A DNA stretch of 64,000 nucleotides from Psychrobacter luti (GCF_014192115.1 NZ_JACHXL010000005.1:62001-126000); one strand, 5' to 3'. Positions 48,629 to 58,573 are shown, counted from the stretch's first letter. The notes: generated by a model from the letters alone, not told the origin. Numbers and translations are program-made.

Positions 48629-49188
48629 CGTCCAGCCTCCGCTGCATCAGCATCGTTTGTCGCACTGTCAGGCGTTACCGTTGGCGATAAGTCGGTGCTG
48701 GCGACGTTATTAACAGTATCTGAATTAGCTGCATCTGAATTAGCTGCATCTGAACTAACAACATCTGAGTCGTTGGTTACCACCGTATCTGAATCATCAG
48801 ACTCGATTGGCGCTAGTGCAACTGCCGCGCCCGGTTGGATAATCAACTTGTCTTTGAGGGTGGGTGAAAACATACCCAGCTCGGCAACGGCACGACTAGC
48901 AATTTGCGGGGTCGCACTAAAGGTTTGCTGCTCGATGAGTAAACGCTGATGCTCTACTTGCAGCTTGCGCTCTTGTTTTTTCATGTCTTGCAAGGTTTTA
49001 TAATCCTGATGATATTGCTGAACGCCTTCGGCCGTTTTGATACCGCTCCAGATAATTGCTGCCGCCAATAGCAATAATATGGCCACGTAAATACTAACCA
49101 CATTAAATCGACGCACGAATAATTCGCCAACATCGGTATTAGGAGGCGTTGCGGTGCGACGGTTTACAGGTTTGTCAGATATTGCCAT
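48625..49188 (-). CDS. ftsL: Cell division protein FtsL
   Basis: A 187-residue bitopic division protein. Cytoplasmic N-terminus (MAISDKPVNRRTATPP), one helix (NVVSIYVAILLLLAAAIIWSG), then a coiled coil (DYKTLQDMKKQERKLQVEH) ending PQIASRAVAELGMFSPT, typical of FtsL. FtsL links the FtsQBL complex to FtsI/FtsW. An acidic Ser/Asp/Thr/Asn tail of about 50 residues follows, including NSDAANSD repeats, not found in the 121-residue E. coli protein. I chose the ATG at 49188; the longer reading frame adds an unrelated hydrophobic leader. Confidence 0.9.
   Translation of the reverse strand: MAISDKPVNRRTATPPNTDVGELFVRRFNVVSIYVAILLLLAAAIIWSGIKTAEGVQQYHQDYKTLQDMKKQERKLQVEHQRLLIEQQTFSATPQIASRAVAELGMFSPTLKDKLIIQPGAAVALAPIESDDSDTVVTNDSDVVSSDAANSDAANSDTVNNVASTDLSPTVTPDSATNDADAAEAGR
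48719..48763. repeat. 15-bp tandem repeat in the ftsL tail
   Basis: Two identical TCTGAATTAGCTGCA units and a third diverged unit (TCTGAACTAACAACA) stand in tandem. On the minus strand they encode the Asn-Ser-Asp-Ala-Ala repeats of the FtsL C-terminal tail, and repeat-number change would keep the frame. Confidence 0.8.
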
Positions 49189-49414
49189 GACGATCTCAAA
49201 AAGTGAACTACAAAATATAAAAAGCGCTAACCATTTGCGAGTGATCACACCCTCATGAGCCATCAGCACCATCAATAAAAACAAAAAAAATTATAAAAAA
49301 ACCCAAGCAAAAATTAATTGCTGAGCCTAGCAGAGAATGTTTACAGCTTTTTAACAGCCGCGTAATCATTAAAACATTCAGTCATATTCTAACCACATAA
49401 TTTAATAGGAATCT

Positions 49415-50596
49415 TTATGGTTGCACATCTACTACATAATCAGTATCGGTACGGGTAGCCATACGTAACCATGCGCTACGTGAGCGCGGATTTTGGCTAA
49501 TTTCTGCCTTGCTAGGACCGACGCGTTTTGGCTTACTAAAGTAGCGTGGACGCTTAGGCGGCATCGGTAGATTCTCATCCTCTGGATACTGACCCTTACT
49601 ATGACGTTGCAAAAACTGCTTGATACGGCGATCTTCTAAGGAGTGAAAACTGATCACTGCCAACTGCCCACCCGACTTTAGAATCGGAATGCTTTGTTCT
49701 AAAAAGTCGTCGACATCGCCAAGCTCGTTGTTAATGAAGATACGCATCGCCTGAAAACTTTGGGTTGCTGGATGCTTACCGCGTTGCCAATTGGGATGAG
49801 CAACTTTTATCACCTCTGCCAGCTCAAGCGTGGAGGTATAACTGTCCATCTGCTTGATAGCACGAGCAATACGGCGACTGTGACGCTCTTCGCCGAACTC
49901 ATAAAGCACATTAGCCAGAGTTTCATCATCAACTTTTTCTAACCATTCAGCGACAGACTGCCCACGACTGGTATCCATGCGCATATCGACTGCACCATCA
50001 CGCATAAAGCTAAAACCGCGACTGCCGTCATCAATCTGTGGCGACGAGATGCCCAAATCTGCCATTAATCCGTCAACTTGCACGATACCCATCGCCGCTA
50101 AGCTGTCCGTCAAGGTCGCAAAGCTGTCATGCACCACTTTTACGCGACTGTCGGTAGTTGCCAATTCACGAGCAACGCTAATGGCTGTTGGGTCCTTATC
50201 AAACACAATCAATGTTGCATCATCGGCAAGCTGACTTAATAGCAAACGACTGTGACCACCACGGCCAAAGGTTGCATCGACATAGATGCCACTCATTTGT
50301 AAGCTATTCTGTCCTGCGTCATCCGTTTGCTTGGGCAATGATTTGACACCCAATACCGCCGCGACCGCTTCTTGCAGTAGCACCGCATCATGGACAAAGC
50401 TCAATTCATCAGAAGTGGTTTGCTCTGTTGCAGCAGCTACAGACTCTTGAGCGGATGAATTAGCAGAGTCACTCTCTACAACAAAGTCATTTTCCACTGC
50501 AGACAAGTCGCGCGCTGACTTAGCGTTATCAGTGGCTGACGAAGAAGTTGTTTTAAGATATTGCTTACTTTTTGGCTTATTATTCGATATGGACAC
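49415..50596 (-). CDS. rsmH: 16S rRNA (cytosine-N4) methyltransferase RsmH
   Basis: A 393-residue RsmH (MraW), which methylates C1402 of 16S rRNA. SAM site YVDATFGRGGHSRLLL; GLMADLGISSPQIDDGSRGFSF; DMRMDTSRGQSVAEWL; RIFINNELGDVDDFL; and the closing ISFHSLEDRRIKQF. The enzyme core begins only at about residue 65 (SFVHDAVLLQEAV); the first 65 residues are a Ser/Asn/Ala-rich low-complexity tail. First gene of the minus-strand cluster. No mraZ gene precedes it. Confidence 0.95.
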   Translation of the reverse strand: MSISNNKPKSKQYLKTTSSSATDNAKSARDLSAVENDFVVESDSANSSAQESVAAATEQTTSDELSFVHDAVLLQEAVAAVLGVKSLPKQTDDAGQNSLQMSGIYVDATFGRGGHSRLLLSQLADDATLIVFDKDPTAISVARELATTDSRVKVVHDSFATLTDSLAAMGIVQVDGLMADLGISSPQIDDGSRGFSFMRDGAVDMRMDTSRGQSVAEWLEKVDDETLANVLYEFGEERHSRRIARAIKQMDSYTSTLELAEVIKVAHPNWQRGKHPATQSFQAMRIFINNELGDVDDFLEQSIPILKSGGQLAVISFHSLEDRRIKQFLQRHSKGQYPEDENLPMPPKRPRYFSKPKRVGPSKAEISQNPRSRSAWLRMATRTDTDYVVDVQP

Positions 50597-50880
50597 AAAC
50601 GACTCAGTAGATGACGACCATTTTGGTCAGTAATAGTAAAAAATCAGATGAAAATAAACAAGTTATGACTTGTCTAACATTATTATCGCAAGGATACACT
50701 GGTAGTCAAGCGCTAGAGGGGCTTTTCGTTAAAAATATCCCATCTCTCTGTTATACTAGCGCTATATTTTACGCTATTTTTCTACCTTGACGGCTACTGT
50801 TTCATCCGTATTTTTTGTTCAAAGCTTTGATTAGCATTTTTCACTACCCTATTCATTAACCACCCTATTCTGAGATTTTT

Positions 50881-52410
50881 ATGATGCAACCATCGACTTC
50901 TACTAGCAGCACGCGCCCTGTCCGCACTCGTATCGCGCCCTCACCGACTGGATTTCCTCATGTCGGCACTGCTTATATCGCGCTATTTAATTTAGCCTTT
51001 GCTAAAGCACATGGTGGCGAATTTATTTTACGTATCGAAGACACCGACCAAACACGCTCAACGGAGCAATCTGAAAAAATGATTTTGGATGCGCTGCGTT
51101 GGGTCGGCCTTGACTGGGCGGAAGGTCCAGACATTGGCGGTCCACACGCCCCTTATCGTCAGAGCGAGCGTAGCGATATTTATACCAAACACGCCGAGAT
51201 GCTCATAGAAAAAGATCATGCGTTCCGCTGCTTTTGTACCAGCGAAGAGCTAGATACCATGCGTGCTGAGCAAATGGCCAATGGCGAGACACAACGCTAT
51301 GATGGTCGCTGTGCTCATTTAGCCCCTGAAAAAACTGCGCAATTGGTTGCTGAGGGTAAGCCGAACGTTATCCGTATGCGTGTGCCAACCGAAGGCATCT
51401 GTCAGGTACAAGACATGCTACGCGGGACGGTTGAGATTCCTTGGACGCAAGTCGACATGCAAGTGCTGCTAAAAACCGACGGCATGCCAACGTATCATTT
51501 AGCCAACGTCGTCGATGACCATTTAATGGACATCAGCCATGTACTACGTGGTGAGGAATGGCTCAACTCTGCGCCTAAGCATCAGTTGCTTTATGAGTAT
51601 TTTGGGTGGGAGATGCCAGTACTTTGCCACATGCCGCTCCTGCGTAACCCAGATAAATCAAAACTGTCAAAACGCAAAAATCCAACCTCCATCACTTACT
51701 ATCGTGATGCCGGCGTGCTACCTGAAGCGCTACTAAATTACCTCGGTCGTATGGGCTACTCAATGCCTGACGAAGCTGAGCAGTTTACCTTAGAAGAAAT
51801 GATTGCCAGCTTTGATATTCAGCGTGTGTCGCTTGGCGGCCCTATTTTTGACATTGAGAAACTTAACTGGCTCAATGCTGAGTGGCTGCGCGCACTTACT
51901 CCTGAAGAGTTAAAAAATAAAATCCTCGACTGGGCAAGTAACAGCGATAAATTAACGGCTATTGCAGCGGCGATTCAGCCTCGTATCGAGCTATTGTCTG
52001 ATGCAGTTAATTGGGGCGGCTTTTATTTTCAAAACCTCCCGGATATCAACGCGGAAAGCTTTACTCATAAGTCGCTCACGCCTGAGCAAATCATGGATAT
52101 GTTACAACTGTCATTATGGCAGCTAGAAGTCTTGCCTACTTGGTCAGAAGAAAATATCTACGCCACCCTAAAAGGGCTTGCGGCTCATCTTGATATTAAG
52201 ATGCGTGACTTTATGGCACCGTTCTTCATCGCTATCGCTGGTAGCACCTCATCGACACCAGTCATGAACTCTATGGCGATTATTGGCGCTGATATGACGC
52301 TGACGCGCTTGCGTCATGCGGTTGATGTACTAGGTGGCCTCGGTAAAAAGAAACTCAAAAAACTAGAGAAACAAGCGGCTGAGTTGCCAGACTTTTTGGC
52401 AGCTGAATAG
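50881..52410 (+). CDS. gltX: Glutamyl-tRNA synthetase
   Basis: A 509-residue class I aminoacyl-tRNA synthetase charging tRNA-Glu. HIGH-type motif in [16 protein letters not shown], then [10 protein letters not shown], the LRGEEWL motif and KMSKS-type KLSKRKN. The C-terminal half is the helical anticodon-binding domain. Transcribed divergently from rsmH with 284 bp between. Ends with a strong terminator. The gene for its tRNA substrate, tRNA-Glu(TTC), lies 0.9 kb downstream. Confidence 0.96.
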   Translation: MMQPSTSTSSTRPVRTRIAPSPTGFPHVGTAYIALFNLAFAKAHGGEFILRIEDTDQTRSTEQSEKMILDALRWVGLDWAEGPDIGGPHAPYRQSERSDIYTKHAEMLIEKDHAFRCFCTSEELDTMRAEQMANGETQRYDGRCAHLAPEKTAQLVAEGKPNVIRMRVPTEGICQVQDMLRGTVEIPWTQVDMQVLLKTDGMPTYHLANVVDDHLMDISHVLRGEEWLNSAPKHQLLYEYFGWEMPVLCHMPLLRNPDKSKLSKRKNPTSITYYRDAGVLPEALLNYLGRMGYSMPDEAEQFTLEEMIASFDIQRVSLGGPIFDIEKLNWLNAEWLRALTPEELKNKILDWASNSDKLTAIAAAIQPRIELLSDAVNWGGFYFQNLPDINAESFTHKSLTPEQIMDMLQLSLWQLEVLPTWSEENIYATLKGLAAHLDIKMRDFMAPFFIAIAGSTSSTPVMNSMAIIGADMTLTRLRHAVDVLGGLGKKKLKKLEKQAAELPDFLAAE

Positions 52411-52465
52411 TTTTTTAGTTGTTTCTTAATAACACTATTGATTCATAATATTATTAGTGAATAAA

Positions 52466-52498
52466 AAAGAGGGGTCAGGCTATTACTGACCCCTCTTT
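52466..52498 (+). terminator. Terminator after gltX
   Basis: AAAGAGGGGTCAG and CTGACCCCTCTTT form a perfect 13-bp stem around GCTATTA, giving a GC-rich hairpin with a T tail 56 bp after the gltX stop. Confidence 0.85.
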
Positions 52499-52563
52499 AC
52501 GTTACTCTCAGTACTTGCATACGAATACTGATTATTTATTTAACATTTAAATTGGAAATAGAA

Positions 52564-52923
52564 ATGGTAGCCAAGACCGTCACGATAGAAAGCAAAGATT
52601 ATGTCTTTAATACGTTAAAAGAAGCACAAAGATACTATGATGCAATCGTAAAAGAGCTATACGATGCCAAGCTAAACCTCACGACTGGGCAAGATTTTGA
52701 AGACCTAAAGTGGATATATAAGACTTACTCTGATTATAGTAAATCAGCGCGATTAAATGAGTCTGAGATTATAGGCTTTAAAGGAATCAGCACAGTACAA
52801 CAAAAAGGGGGACAATATATCCCCACAGAATGTGCTGCCATTATTTTTTCAGATGGTACAGAAGAAGAATTCTTTACAGATAAAGCCATTAAAGTGATAG
52901 CCAGTCAGCAAAATCCGCGCTAA
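52564..52923 (+). CDS. Small DUF3223-like protein
   Basis: A 119-residue cytoplasmic protein. A strand-rich start (KTVTIESKDYVFNTLKEAQRYY) leads to a helix and the segment QDFEDLKWIYKTY, resembling DUF3223 proteins; the C-terminal part GISTVQQKGGQYIPTECAAI and IIFSDGTEEEFF is beta. The biochemical role of the family is unknown. I chose the ATG at 52564, with GGAAAT upstream; an in-frame TTG lies four codons earlier. It stands alone between the gltX terminator and the tRNA genes. Confidence 0.6.
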   Translation: MVAKTVTIESKDYVFNTLKEAQRYYDAIVKELYDAKLNLTTGQDFEDLKWIYKTYSDYSKSARLNESEIIGFKGISTVQQKGGQYIPTECAAIIFSDGTEEEFFTDKAIKVIASQQNPR

Positions 52924-52989
52924 TTGAAGGCTATTAAATAACTAAATCGCTTTTTTTCACATATTTATGCATTATTTTTCAAATAGCGG

Positions 52990-53018
52990 TTGACAAGACT
53001 GCTGGTCTTACATAAAAT
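52990..53018 (+). promoter_or_regulatory. Strong sigma-70 promoter for tRNA-Ala
   Basis: A perfect -35 TTGACA (52990-52995), a 17-bp spacer and -10 TAAAAT (53013-53018) stand just before the tRNA. The likely start is about 10 bases ahead of the mature tRNA 5' end. Confidence 0.85.
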
Positions 53019-53035
53019 ACGCACACTCTTAGCGA

Positions 53036-53111
53036 GGGGCTATAGCTCAGTTGGTAGAGCACTTGCATGGCATGCAAGGGGTCAACGGTTCGACTCCGTT
53101 TAGCTCCACCA
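53036..53111 (+). tRNA. tRNA-Ala (anticodon GGC)
   Basis: A 76-base tRNA with acceptor GGGGCTA/TAGCTCC (one G-T pair), D-loop TAGCTCAGTTGGTAGAGC, anticodon loop ATGGCAT giving GGC at 53069-53071, T-loop GTTCGACTC and encoded CCA. It reads GCC and GCU. Confidence 0.97.
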
Positions 53112-53266
53112 TACTATTTATCGCAACGCTCAGTACTACTGAAAATTGATATAAATACTCGCTAGTAGGACGATATCAGCACCTAGGCACAGCTTTCTCT
53201 ATTCAATAGATAAGCTCTCTGATATTGTGAAGTACCGTTGTAACCACTGGTTATAACACTCTATGC

Positions 53267-53342
53267 GTCCCCATCGTCTAGAGGCCTAGGACACCGCCCT
53301 TTCACGGCGGTAACGGGGGTTCGAATCCCCCTGGGGACGCCA
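53267..53342 (+). tRNA. tRNA-Glu (anticodon TTC)
   Basis: A 76-base tRNA with acceptor GTCCCCA/TGGGGAC, anticodon stem CCGCC/GGCGG with loop CTTTCAC giving TTC at 53301-53303, T-loop GTTCGAATC and encoded CCA. It lies 155 bp after tRNA-Ala, possibly in one transcript, and ends at a hairpin terminator. Confidence 0.97.
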
Positions 53343-53404
53343 CTATTCGGCGTCACTTATTAGCACTTTTGCTTTGCATCAGATTAGACTAATAAGCGAA
53401 CAAT

Positions 53405-53442
53405 AGAAAGGCCCAGTCATCATACGGTGACTGGGCCTTTCT
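53405..53442 (+). terminator. Terminator after the tRNA genes
   Basis: AGAAAGGCCCAGTCA and TGACTGGGCCTTTCT form a perfect 15-bp stem around TCATACGG. It shares the core GCCCAGTCATCA with the terminator at 54254-54286. Confidence 0.85.
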
Positions 53443-53565
53443 ATGTCTGTTGTTTCTGCAAACAGCTATCAAAGCTGTATAATTTCTTAGTAATATTGAA
53501 GAATGCAATGTAATGGCACTCTATAAATTATAGATATTTTAAGCTATCACAAGGATGTATTGGCT

Positions 53566-54219
53566 ATGTTCGGTATTGAGAATTATCTAGGGTTTGTCAT
53601 GGCTGCTATTTTTTTAAACCTAACCCCTGGCACCGATAGCATGTACATCATCACTCGCAGCATGTCCCAAGGACAAACTGCAGGATTTTATTCGGTACTT
53701 GGTATCATCTCAGGCATTTTAGTTCATACTTTATTGGCTGCATTTGGATTGTCCGTACTATTAGCCAGTTCGCCACTTGCCTTTACGCTAGTGAAATATA
53801 TTGGTGCGAGCTATTTATGCTATCTAGGTTCTAAGATGCTGACTAGTAAACAGACACCTTTACTTGCCAGTAATTTACCTAATGAGGAAAAAATAGCGTC
53901 TGCTCGGCCATTAGATAGATGGCAGATATATAAGCAAGGGGTTATCACTAATACCTTTAATCCAAAAGTTGCTCTATTTTTTCTCGCATTCTTCCCTCAG
54001 TTTATCGACCCCAGTTATGCCAATAGTATGCTGTCGCTTTTATTTCTTGGTCTGACCTTTGCTACAACGGGTTTTATATGGTGCACGTGTTTAGCTTTAT
54101 TAGCCTCAAAATTCAGTGAAAACCTGCGTAAAAATCCTACTATAGAAGTGATTTTAAATAGAATAAGTGGTGTGATATTTATTGGCATGGGGGTCAAGCT
54201 TTTGACTGAGAAGGCTTAA
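53566..54219 (+). CDS. LysE/RhtB family amino-acid exporter
   Basis: A 217-residue inner-membrane protein with six predicted helices. The family start is visible as NYLGFVMAAIFLNLTPGTDSMYIITRS, with the conserved LTPGTD motif, then GILVHTLLAAFGLS, KYIGASYLCYLGSKML and the cytoplasmic-side NTFNPKVALFFLAFFPQF. Family members export amino acids or derivatives such as threonine and homoserine; the substrate is unknown. The ATG at 53566 lies 10 bp after AAGGA; a TTG two codons earlier is possible. Confidence 0.88.
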   Translation: MFGIENYLGFVMAAIFLNLTPGTDSMYIITRSMSQGQTAGFYSVLGIISGILVHTLLAAFGLSVLLASSPLAFTLVKYIGASYLCYLGSKMLTSKQTPLLASNLPNEEKIASARPLDRWQIYKQGVITNTFNPKVALFFLAFFPQFIDPSYANSMLSLLFLGLTFATTGFIWCTCLALLASKFSENLRKNPTIEVILNRISGVIFIGMGVKLLTEKA

Positions 54220-54253
54220 GCCTTAAAACGATAAAAGCATGAGAAGCTCCCAT

Positions 54254-54286
54254 AAAAAAGCCCAGTCATCACGACTGGGCTTTTTT
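54254..54286. terminator. Bidirectional terminator between lysE-like gene and acnA
   Basis: AAAAAAGCCCAGTC and GACTGGGCTTTTTT form a 14-bp stem with an ATCAC loop, giving a T-run on both strands. It lies between convergent genes and can end both transcripts. Confidence 0.9.
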
Positions 54287-54306
54287 ATTTTAAATCTAAT
54301 CAATTA

Positions 54307-57114
54307 TTAAGCAGCGTTTTTACTTTCAGCTGCCAATTGACGTAGTACATAGTGCAATACACCGCCGTGACGCACGTATTCGCGCTCTTTTGGCGTTTGT
54401 AGCATAACATTGACATCAAAGCTCTCAGACGAACCATCTGCACGTGTAGCCGTAACCTTGGCGGTTTTGCTTTCGCCATTATCTAGACCCGTGATGCTAA
54501 GCACCTCAGAACCGTCTAGGTTATAAGTCGCAGCATTTTCACCATCTTTAAAGGTCAATGGCAAGACACCCATACCGACTAGGTTTGAGCGGTGAATCCG
54601 CTCAAATGAGCTGGTCAATACCGCTTTTACCCCGAGCAAAATCGTACCCTTCGCTGCCCAGTCACGGCTAGAGCCAGAGCCATATTCTGCACCGCCAAGG
54701 ACTACTAGCGGACGCTTGTCTTCTTTATACTTCATCGCCGCATCATAGATAGCCATTTCTTTGCCATCTTGTAGCGTGGCGCTATCACCGTTAAAGTAAT
54801 AGGTATAACCGCCCTCTTTGCCGCCCATCATAGTATTTTTAATACGGATATTGGCAAAGGTACCGCGAGTCATGACCGCATCATTACCACGGCGTGAACC
54901 ATAGCTATTGAAGTCGGCTTCCATCACACCGCGCTCTTGCAGGTACTTACCTGCAGGAGAGTCTGCATCGATATTACCAGCAGGCGAGATATGGTCAGTG
55001 GTGATTGAATCACCGAACAGGCCTAGAATACGTGCGCCTTCGATATCAGGGATACCTTCTGGCTCCATGGTCATACCATCAAAGAACGGTGGGTTCTTAA
55101 TGTAAGTAGACTCTTCGCTCCATGGATACAGCTGACTATCAGCTGAGCTAATGGCGTTCCATGCTGCACTACCATCAAACACTTCACCGTAGTTTTTGCG
55201 GAACATATCAGCGTCGATATTATTGGCAATCAGCTCATTAATCTCATCTGACGTCGGCCAGATATCTTTTAGGAATACATTATTACCGTCTAGGTCTTGT
55301 CCTAAAGGGTGGGTAGTCAAGTCAATATCAACCGTACCTGCCAGCGCATAAGCAACCACTAATGGCGGTGATGCCAAGTAACTGGCTTTTACATGTGAGT
55401 GAATTCGACCTTCAAAGTTACGGTTACCTGACAGTACGGCAGCGGCAACTAGATCGCCTTCTTCGATAGCCTCTTCAATCGCTCCTAATAGCGGACCTGA
55501 GTTACCGATACAAGTAGTACAGCCATAACCTACTAAATAGAAACCGATTTTCTCTAGCTCATCCATTAACTGAGATTTTTCAAGATAATCAGTCACTACT
55601 TTTGAACCTGGAGCAAGGGAGGTCTTGACCCATGGTTTAGCTGTCAGGCCTTTTGCCGCTGCTTTTTTCGCAACCAGACCTGCGCCAATCATGACTGCTG
55701 GGTTTGAGGTATTGGTACAAGAAGTAATCGCCGCGATAACGACAGAACCATCACGCAATCTATACTCTTCGTCTTCAATTTTTACCGTGCAATAAGTACT
55801 GCCTTCCGCGCAAAAAGGATTAGGTTTTGCCGCTAATGCTTTTGCTTGCTCTTGCTTACCGCCTTCTTCATCAAAGCGAACTTTGGCTTCAACTTCTTTC
55901 TTACGGTCTTTGGTCATCGCCGTCAAGGTTTCACCAAATTTTTCATGCATATCAGATAGGTTGATACGCTGCTGTGGCAAGTTAGGGCCGGCAAGTGCTG
56001 GCTGTACTGATGACAAATCCAACTCTAGCTTACTTGAGTAAGTCGCAGCTGGCGTGTCGGCATCGTGCCATAAGCCTTGCGCCTTGGCATACTTTTCAAC
56101 CAATTCAATTTGCGCTTCCTCACGTCCAGATAGACGCAGATAATCAATCGCCATTTGGTCAATTGGGAAAATACCGCAAGTCGCACCATACTCTGGTGAC
56201 ATGTTGGCAATCGTTGCACGGTCAGCCAGTGGCATGCTGTGCAAGCCTTCGCCATAGAATTCGACGAATTTACCAACCACGCCATGCGCTCGTAGCATCT
56301 CAACCACACGCAATACCAAATCCGTTGCAGTAACGCCTTCGGTCAATTTACCCTTTAGCTCAAAGCCAACGACTTGTGGAATCAGCATCGATGATGGTTG
56401 ACCAAGCATTGCTGCTTCTGCCTCAATACCGCCAACACCCCAACCAAGGACACCAATACCATTAATCATGGTAGTGTGACTGTCTGTACCAAACACCGTA
56501 TCAGGATAAGCAGTCAACTCACCGTCGACATCAGCAGCCATTACCACACGGGCTAGATATTCAAGGTTAACCTGATGCACGATACCGGTTGCTGGTGGCA
56601 CGACGACAAAGTTTTTAAAGGCATTTTTACCCCAATGCAAAAACTCATAACGTTCATTATTACGTTTAAATTCAATTTTTTCGTTTAAATCTAGCGCGTC
56701 TTCACGACCATAAGCATCGACCTGTACAGAATGGTCAACGACCAATTCACTTGGGATAAACGGGTTAATTTGCTCAGCATTACCACCAAGCTCAACCACT
56801 GCATCACGCATCGCTGCCAAATCTACTACTGATGGTACACCGGTGAAATCTTGTAGCACCACTCGTGCTGGCATAAAAGCAATTTCTTTTGACGCTTCTG
56901 CGCCTGCATCCCAATTGGCAACCGCTTCGATGTGATTTTTGCCGACAGATTGGCCATCATCTTCGTTACGTAATAGGTTTTCTAAGACGATTTTCATACA
57001 AAATGGCAGTTTGCTGATGTTCTCGTAAGTGTTGGTCAGCTTTGGCAGGCTGTAATAGGTATGTTCCTTACCCGCGACAGAAATGGTGTCTTTTACATTA
57101 AAAATATCACTCAT
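54307..57114 (-). CDS. acnA: Aconitate hydratase AcnA
   Basis: A 935-residue aconitase of the AcnA/IRP1 family, interconverting citrate and isocitrate in the TCA cycle. The 4Fe-4S cysteines are in ITSCTNTSNP and YGCTTCIGNSG. The active-site region includes FGTDSHTTMINGIGVLGWGV and, in the swivel domain, GGAEYGSGSSRDWAAKG. I chose the ATG at 57114 (MSDIFNVKDTI), preceded by AAGGAAG; an in-frame start 22 codons upstream (57180) gives an atypical leader. It converges with the LysE-like gene. Confidence 0.96.
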   Translation of the reverse strand: MSDIFNVKDTISVAGKEHTYYSLPKLTNTYENISKLPFCMKIVLENLLRNEDDGQSVGKNHIEAVANWDAGAEASKEIAFMPARVVLQDFTGVPSVVDLAAMRDAVVELGGNAEQINPFIPSELVVDHSVQVDAYGREDALDLNEKIEFKRNNERYEFLHWGKNAFKNFVVVPPATGIVHQVNLEYLARVVMAADVDGELTAYPDTVFGTDSHTTMINGIGVLGWGVGGIEAEAAMLGQPSSMLIPQVVGFELKGKLTEGVTATDLVLRVVEMLRAHGVVGKFVEFYGEGLHSMPLADRATIANMSPEYGATCGIFPIDQMAIDYLRLSGREEAQIELVEKYAKAQGLWHDADTPAATYSSKLELDLSSVQPALAGPNLPQQRINLSDMHEKFGETLTAMTKDRKKEVEAKVRFDEEGGKQEQAKALAAKPNPFCAEGSTYCTVKIEDEEYRLRDGSVVIAAITSCTNTSNPAVMIGAGLVAKKAAAKGLTAKPWVKTSLAPGSKVVTDYLEKSQLMDELEKIGFYLVGYGCTTCIGNSGPLLGAIEEAIEEGDLVAAAVLSGNRNFEGRIHSHVKASYLASPPLVVAYALAGTVDIDLTTHPLGQDLDGNNVFLKDIWPTSDEINELIANNIDADMFRKNYGEVFDGSAAWNAISSADSQLYPWSEESTYIKNPPFFDGMTMEPEGIPDIEGARILGLFGDSITTDHISPAGNIDADSPAGKYLQERGVMEADFNSYGSRRGNDAVMTRGTFANIRIKNTMMGGKEGGYTYYFNGDSATLQDGKEMAIYDAAMKYKEDKRPLVVLGGAEYGSGSSRDWAAKGTILLGVKAVLTSSFERIHRSNLVGMGVLPLTFKDGENAATYNLDGSEVLSITGLDNGESKTAKVTATRADGSSESFDVNVMLQTPKEREYVRHGGVLHYVLRQLAAESKNAA

Positions 57115-57523
57115 GGTAGCTTCCTTATCGTTGTTATGGATCCTGAACATAAATGACTTTTGAACTAATATTACTATCAATCAATAAGTATCTATGCTGA
57201 TAACTGGTGGCTAAATAGATGGTGTTTTAGTTGTTCTTAAATTAAATGGATTTGTTAAATTGAATGGCTATATTTAATTACTAACAATAGGAAAATGTTG
57301 AACAATAGCCAACTGTGCTGTTACTCTAACCAATTGCGTGTTAATGACGATTTTATTAATAAAGCGACATTAACAAAAGTTATAAGCATCTCTTTAGCGT
57401 TTAACAGTAACGTCCTTTTACCATAACAAATAACCCGTGCTTTGTTAACGTCTAGATGGTGTTGAATCGTGGCACAATCGTAAACGTAACAATGCTTTAG
57501 ACGTTTAACAACAATGATTGCAT
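57115..57523 (-). other. Intergenic region upstream of acnA
   Basis: I see no gene or strong hairpin in these 409 AT-rich bp. It should contain the acnA promoter on the minus strand and the 3' end of the DUF3025 transcript. Confidence 0.4.
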
Positions 57524-58573
57524 TTATGCTTTATGACGACGACCGCTACGAAAGACTTGGCTGTCATCATAAAAGCTCGAATGGGCATTTTCTGACCAAA
57601 AGTGTGGCACACCCAAAATAGGCAATGGAGACAGTTTGCGCGGTGTTACATCCGGCTGTGATAATAGAGCGTCCATATAGTCAGTTACTTTCTGATCCAA
57701 GTGACCGATGCGCTCAGATAACGATAAGGCAAAAAAGTCTTGCATGACATTTATCACAATACTATGGGCACATAATGCTTTGCGCGGCTGAAGTAGCTTC
57801 TCTAACAGCGCATGACCAAAAATATAAACTGCAGCTTGCGAGTCGCTACTTAGCGCTTTCGGTTTATCCCACTTGTCACGTGGTGCAACTAAACTTCCTT
57901 GCCAATCAAAATCAATCAACGCCTCACCGATACTAGGCTCTGCTGTCACCAATATTGCGCCATTTTCATCAAACACCGTAATGGTATCGCGAACGCGTCC
58001 TCGACTGCTCCCAATACCTTGCTGCTCAATTTCAAGCATATGATAATAATTCAGCAAGGCTTTAGTCTTTGGAAAGGTCAGCCAAATACTACCGTTAAAT
58101 AAGTCATGCAGATTATCACGCGTCGGAATATTACCGGTCGTACCGATAAAACTCTCGTACGCCTCGCCTGCTGGCAGCGCATCTTGTGAGACAAATTGTA
58201 AGGTTTTAGCTTGGTTGTCTAGTGCCGGTTTGGTTTGCGGCAGTGCCTGTTGTAAGGTGTCAGCCTGCTTCTGTAACCCTTTACTTAAAACCTTGGCGAT
58301 AATATCAGGCGTATTCTCAATTATATCTGTCTGAGCAAGCTCATTTTTTAAGCCACTTAGCTTTGTGATGGCTTTACTTATATAGCCTAACTGATTTAAG
58401 TGACAGAGCCATGGCGCTTGCCAGTCAATAGCCGCAAAGCTGTCATCAAGCGTGCTAACACATGCAGGCCGGTTATTAATAGAAGATTCAACAGGTACAT
58501 TAACAAGCACATCGAAAGAAGCGTCAGAAGAAGCAGTTGGATAAGGCTTGGCAGGTAAATCAGTGGCGGTCAT
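57524..58573 (-). CDS. DUF3025 family protein
   Basis: A 349-residue cytoplasmic protein. The DUF3025 core is recognisable: IPTRDNLHDLFNGSIWLTFPK followed by TKALLNYYHMLEIEQQG, then RDTITVFDENGAILVT, FGHALLEKLLQP and, near the end, PILGVPHFWSEN. The first 100 residues are less conserved. The family's role is unknown. It is transcribed divergently from the YdjM-like gene, 113 bp away. The start ATG has no strong ribosome site, but no better one is seen. Confidence 0.8.
   Translation of the reverse strand: MTATDLPAKPYPTASSDASFDVLVNVPVESSINNRPACVSTLDDSFAAIDWQAPWLCHLNQLGYISKAITKLSGLKNELAQTDIIENTPDIIAKVLSKGLQKQADTLQQALPQTKPALDNQAKTLQFVSQDALPAGEAYESFIGTTGNIPTRDNLHDLFNGSIWLTFPKTKALLNYYHMLEIEQQGIGSSRGRVRDTITVFDENGAILVTAEPSIGEALIDFDWQGSLVAPRDKWDKPKALSSDSQAAVYIFGHALLEKLLQPRKALCAHSIVINVMQDFFALSLSERIGHLDQKVTDYMDALLSQPDVTPRKLSPLPILGVPHFWSENAHSSFYDDSQVFRSGRRHKA

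Noticed and set aside
49189..49284. Hydrophobic 32-residue extension of FtsL
   Set aside because: FtsL has a single membrane helix preceded by a polar tail; the ATG at 49188 restores that layout.
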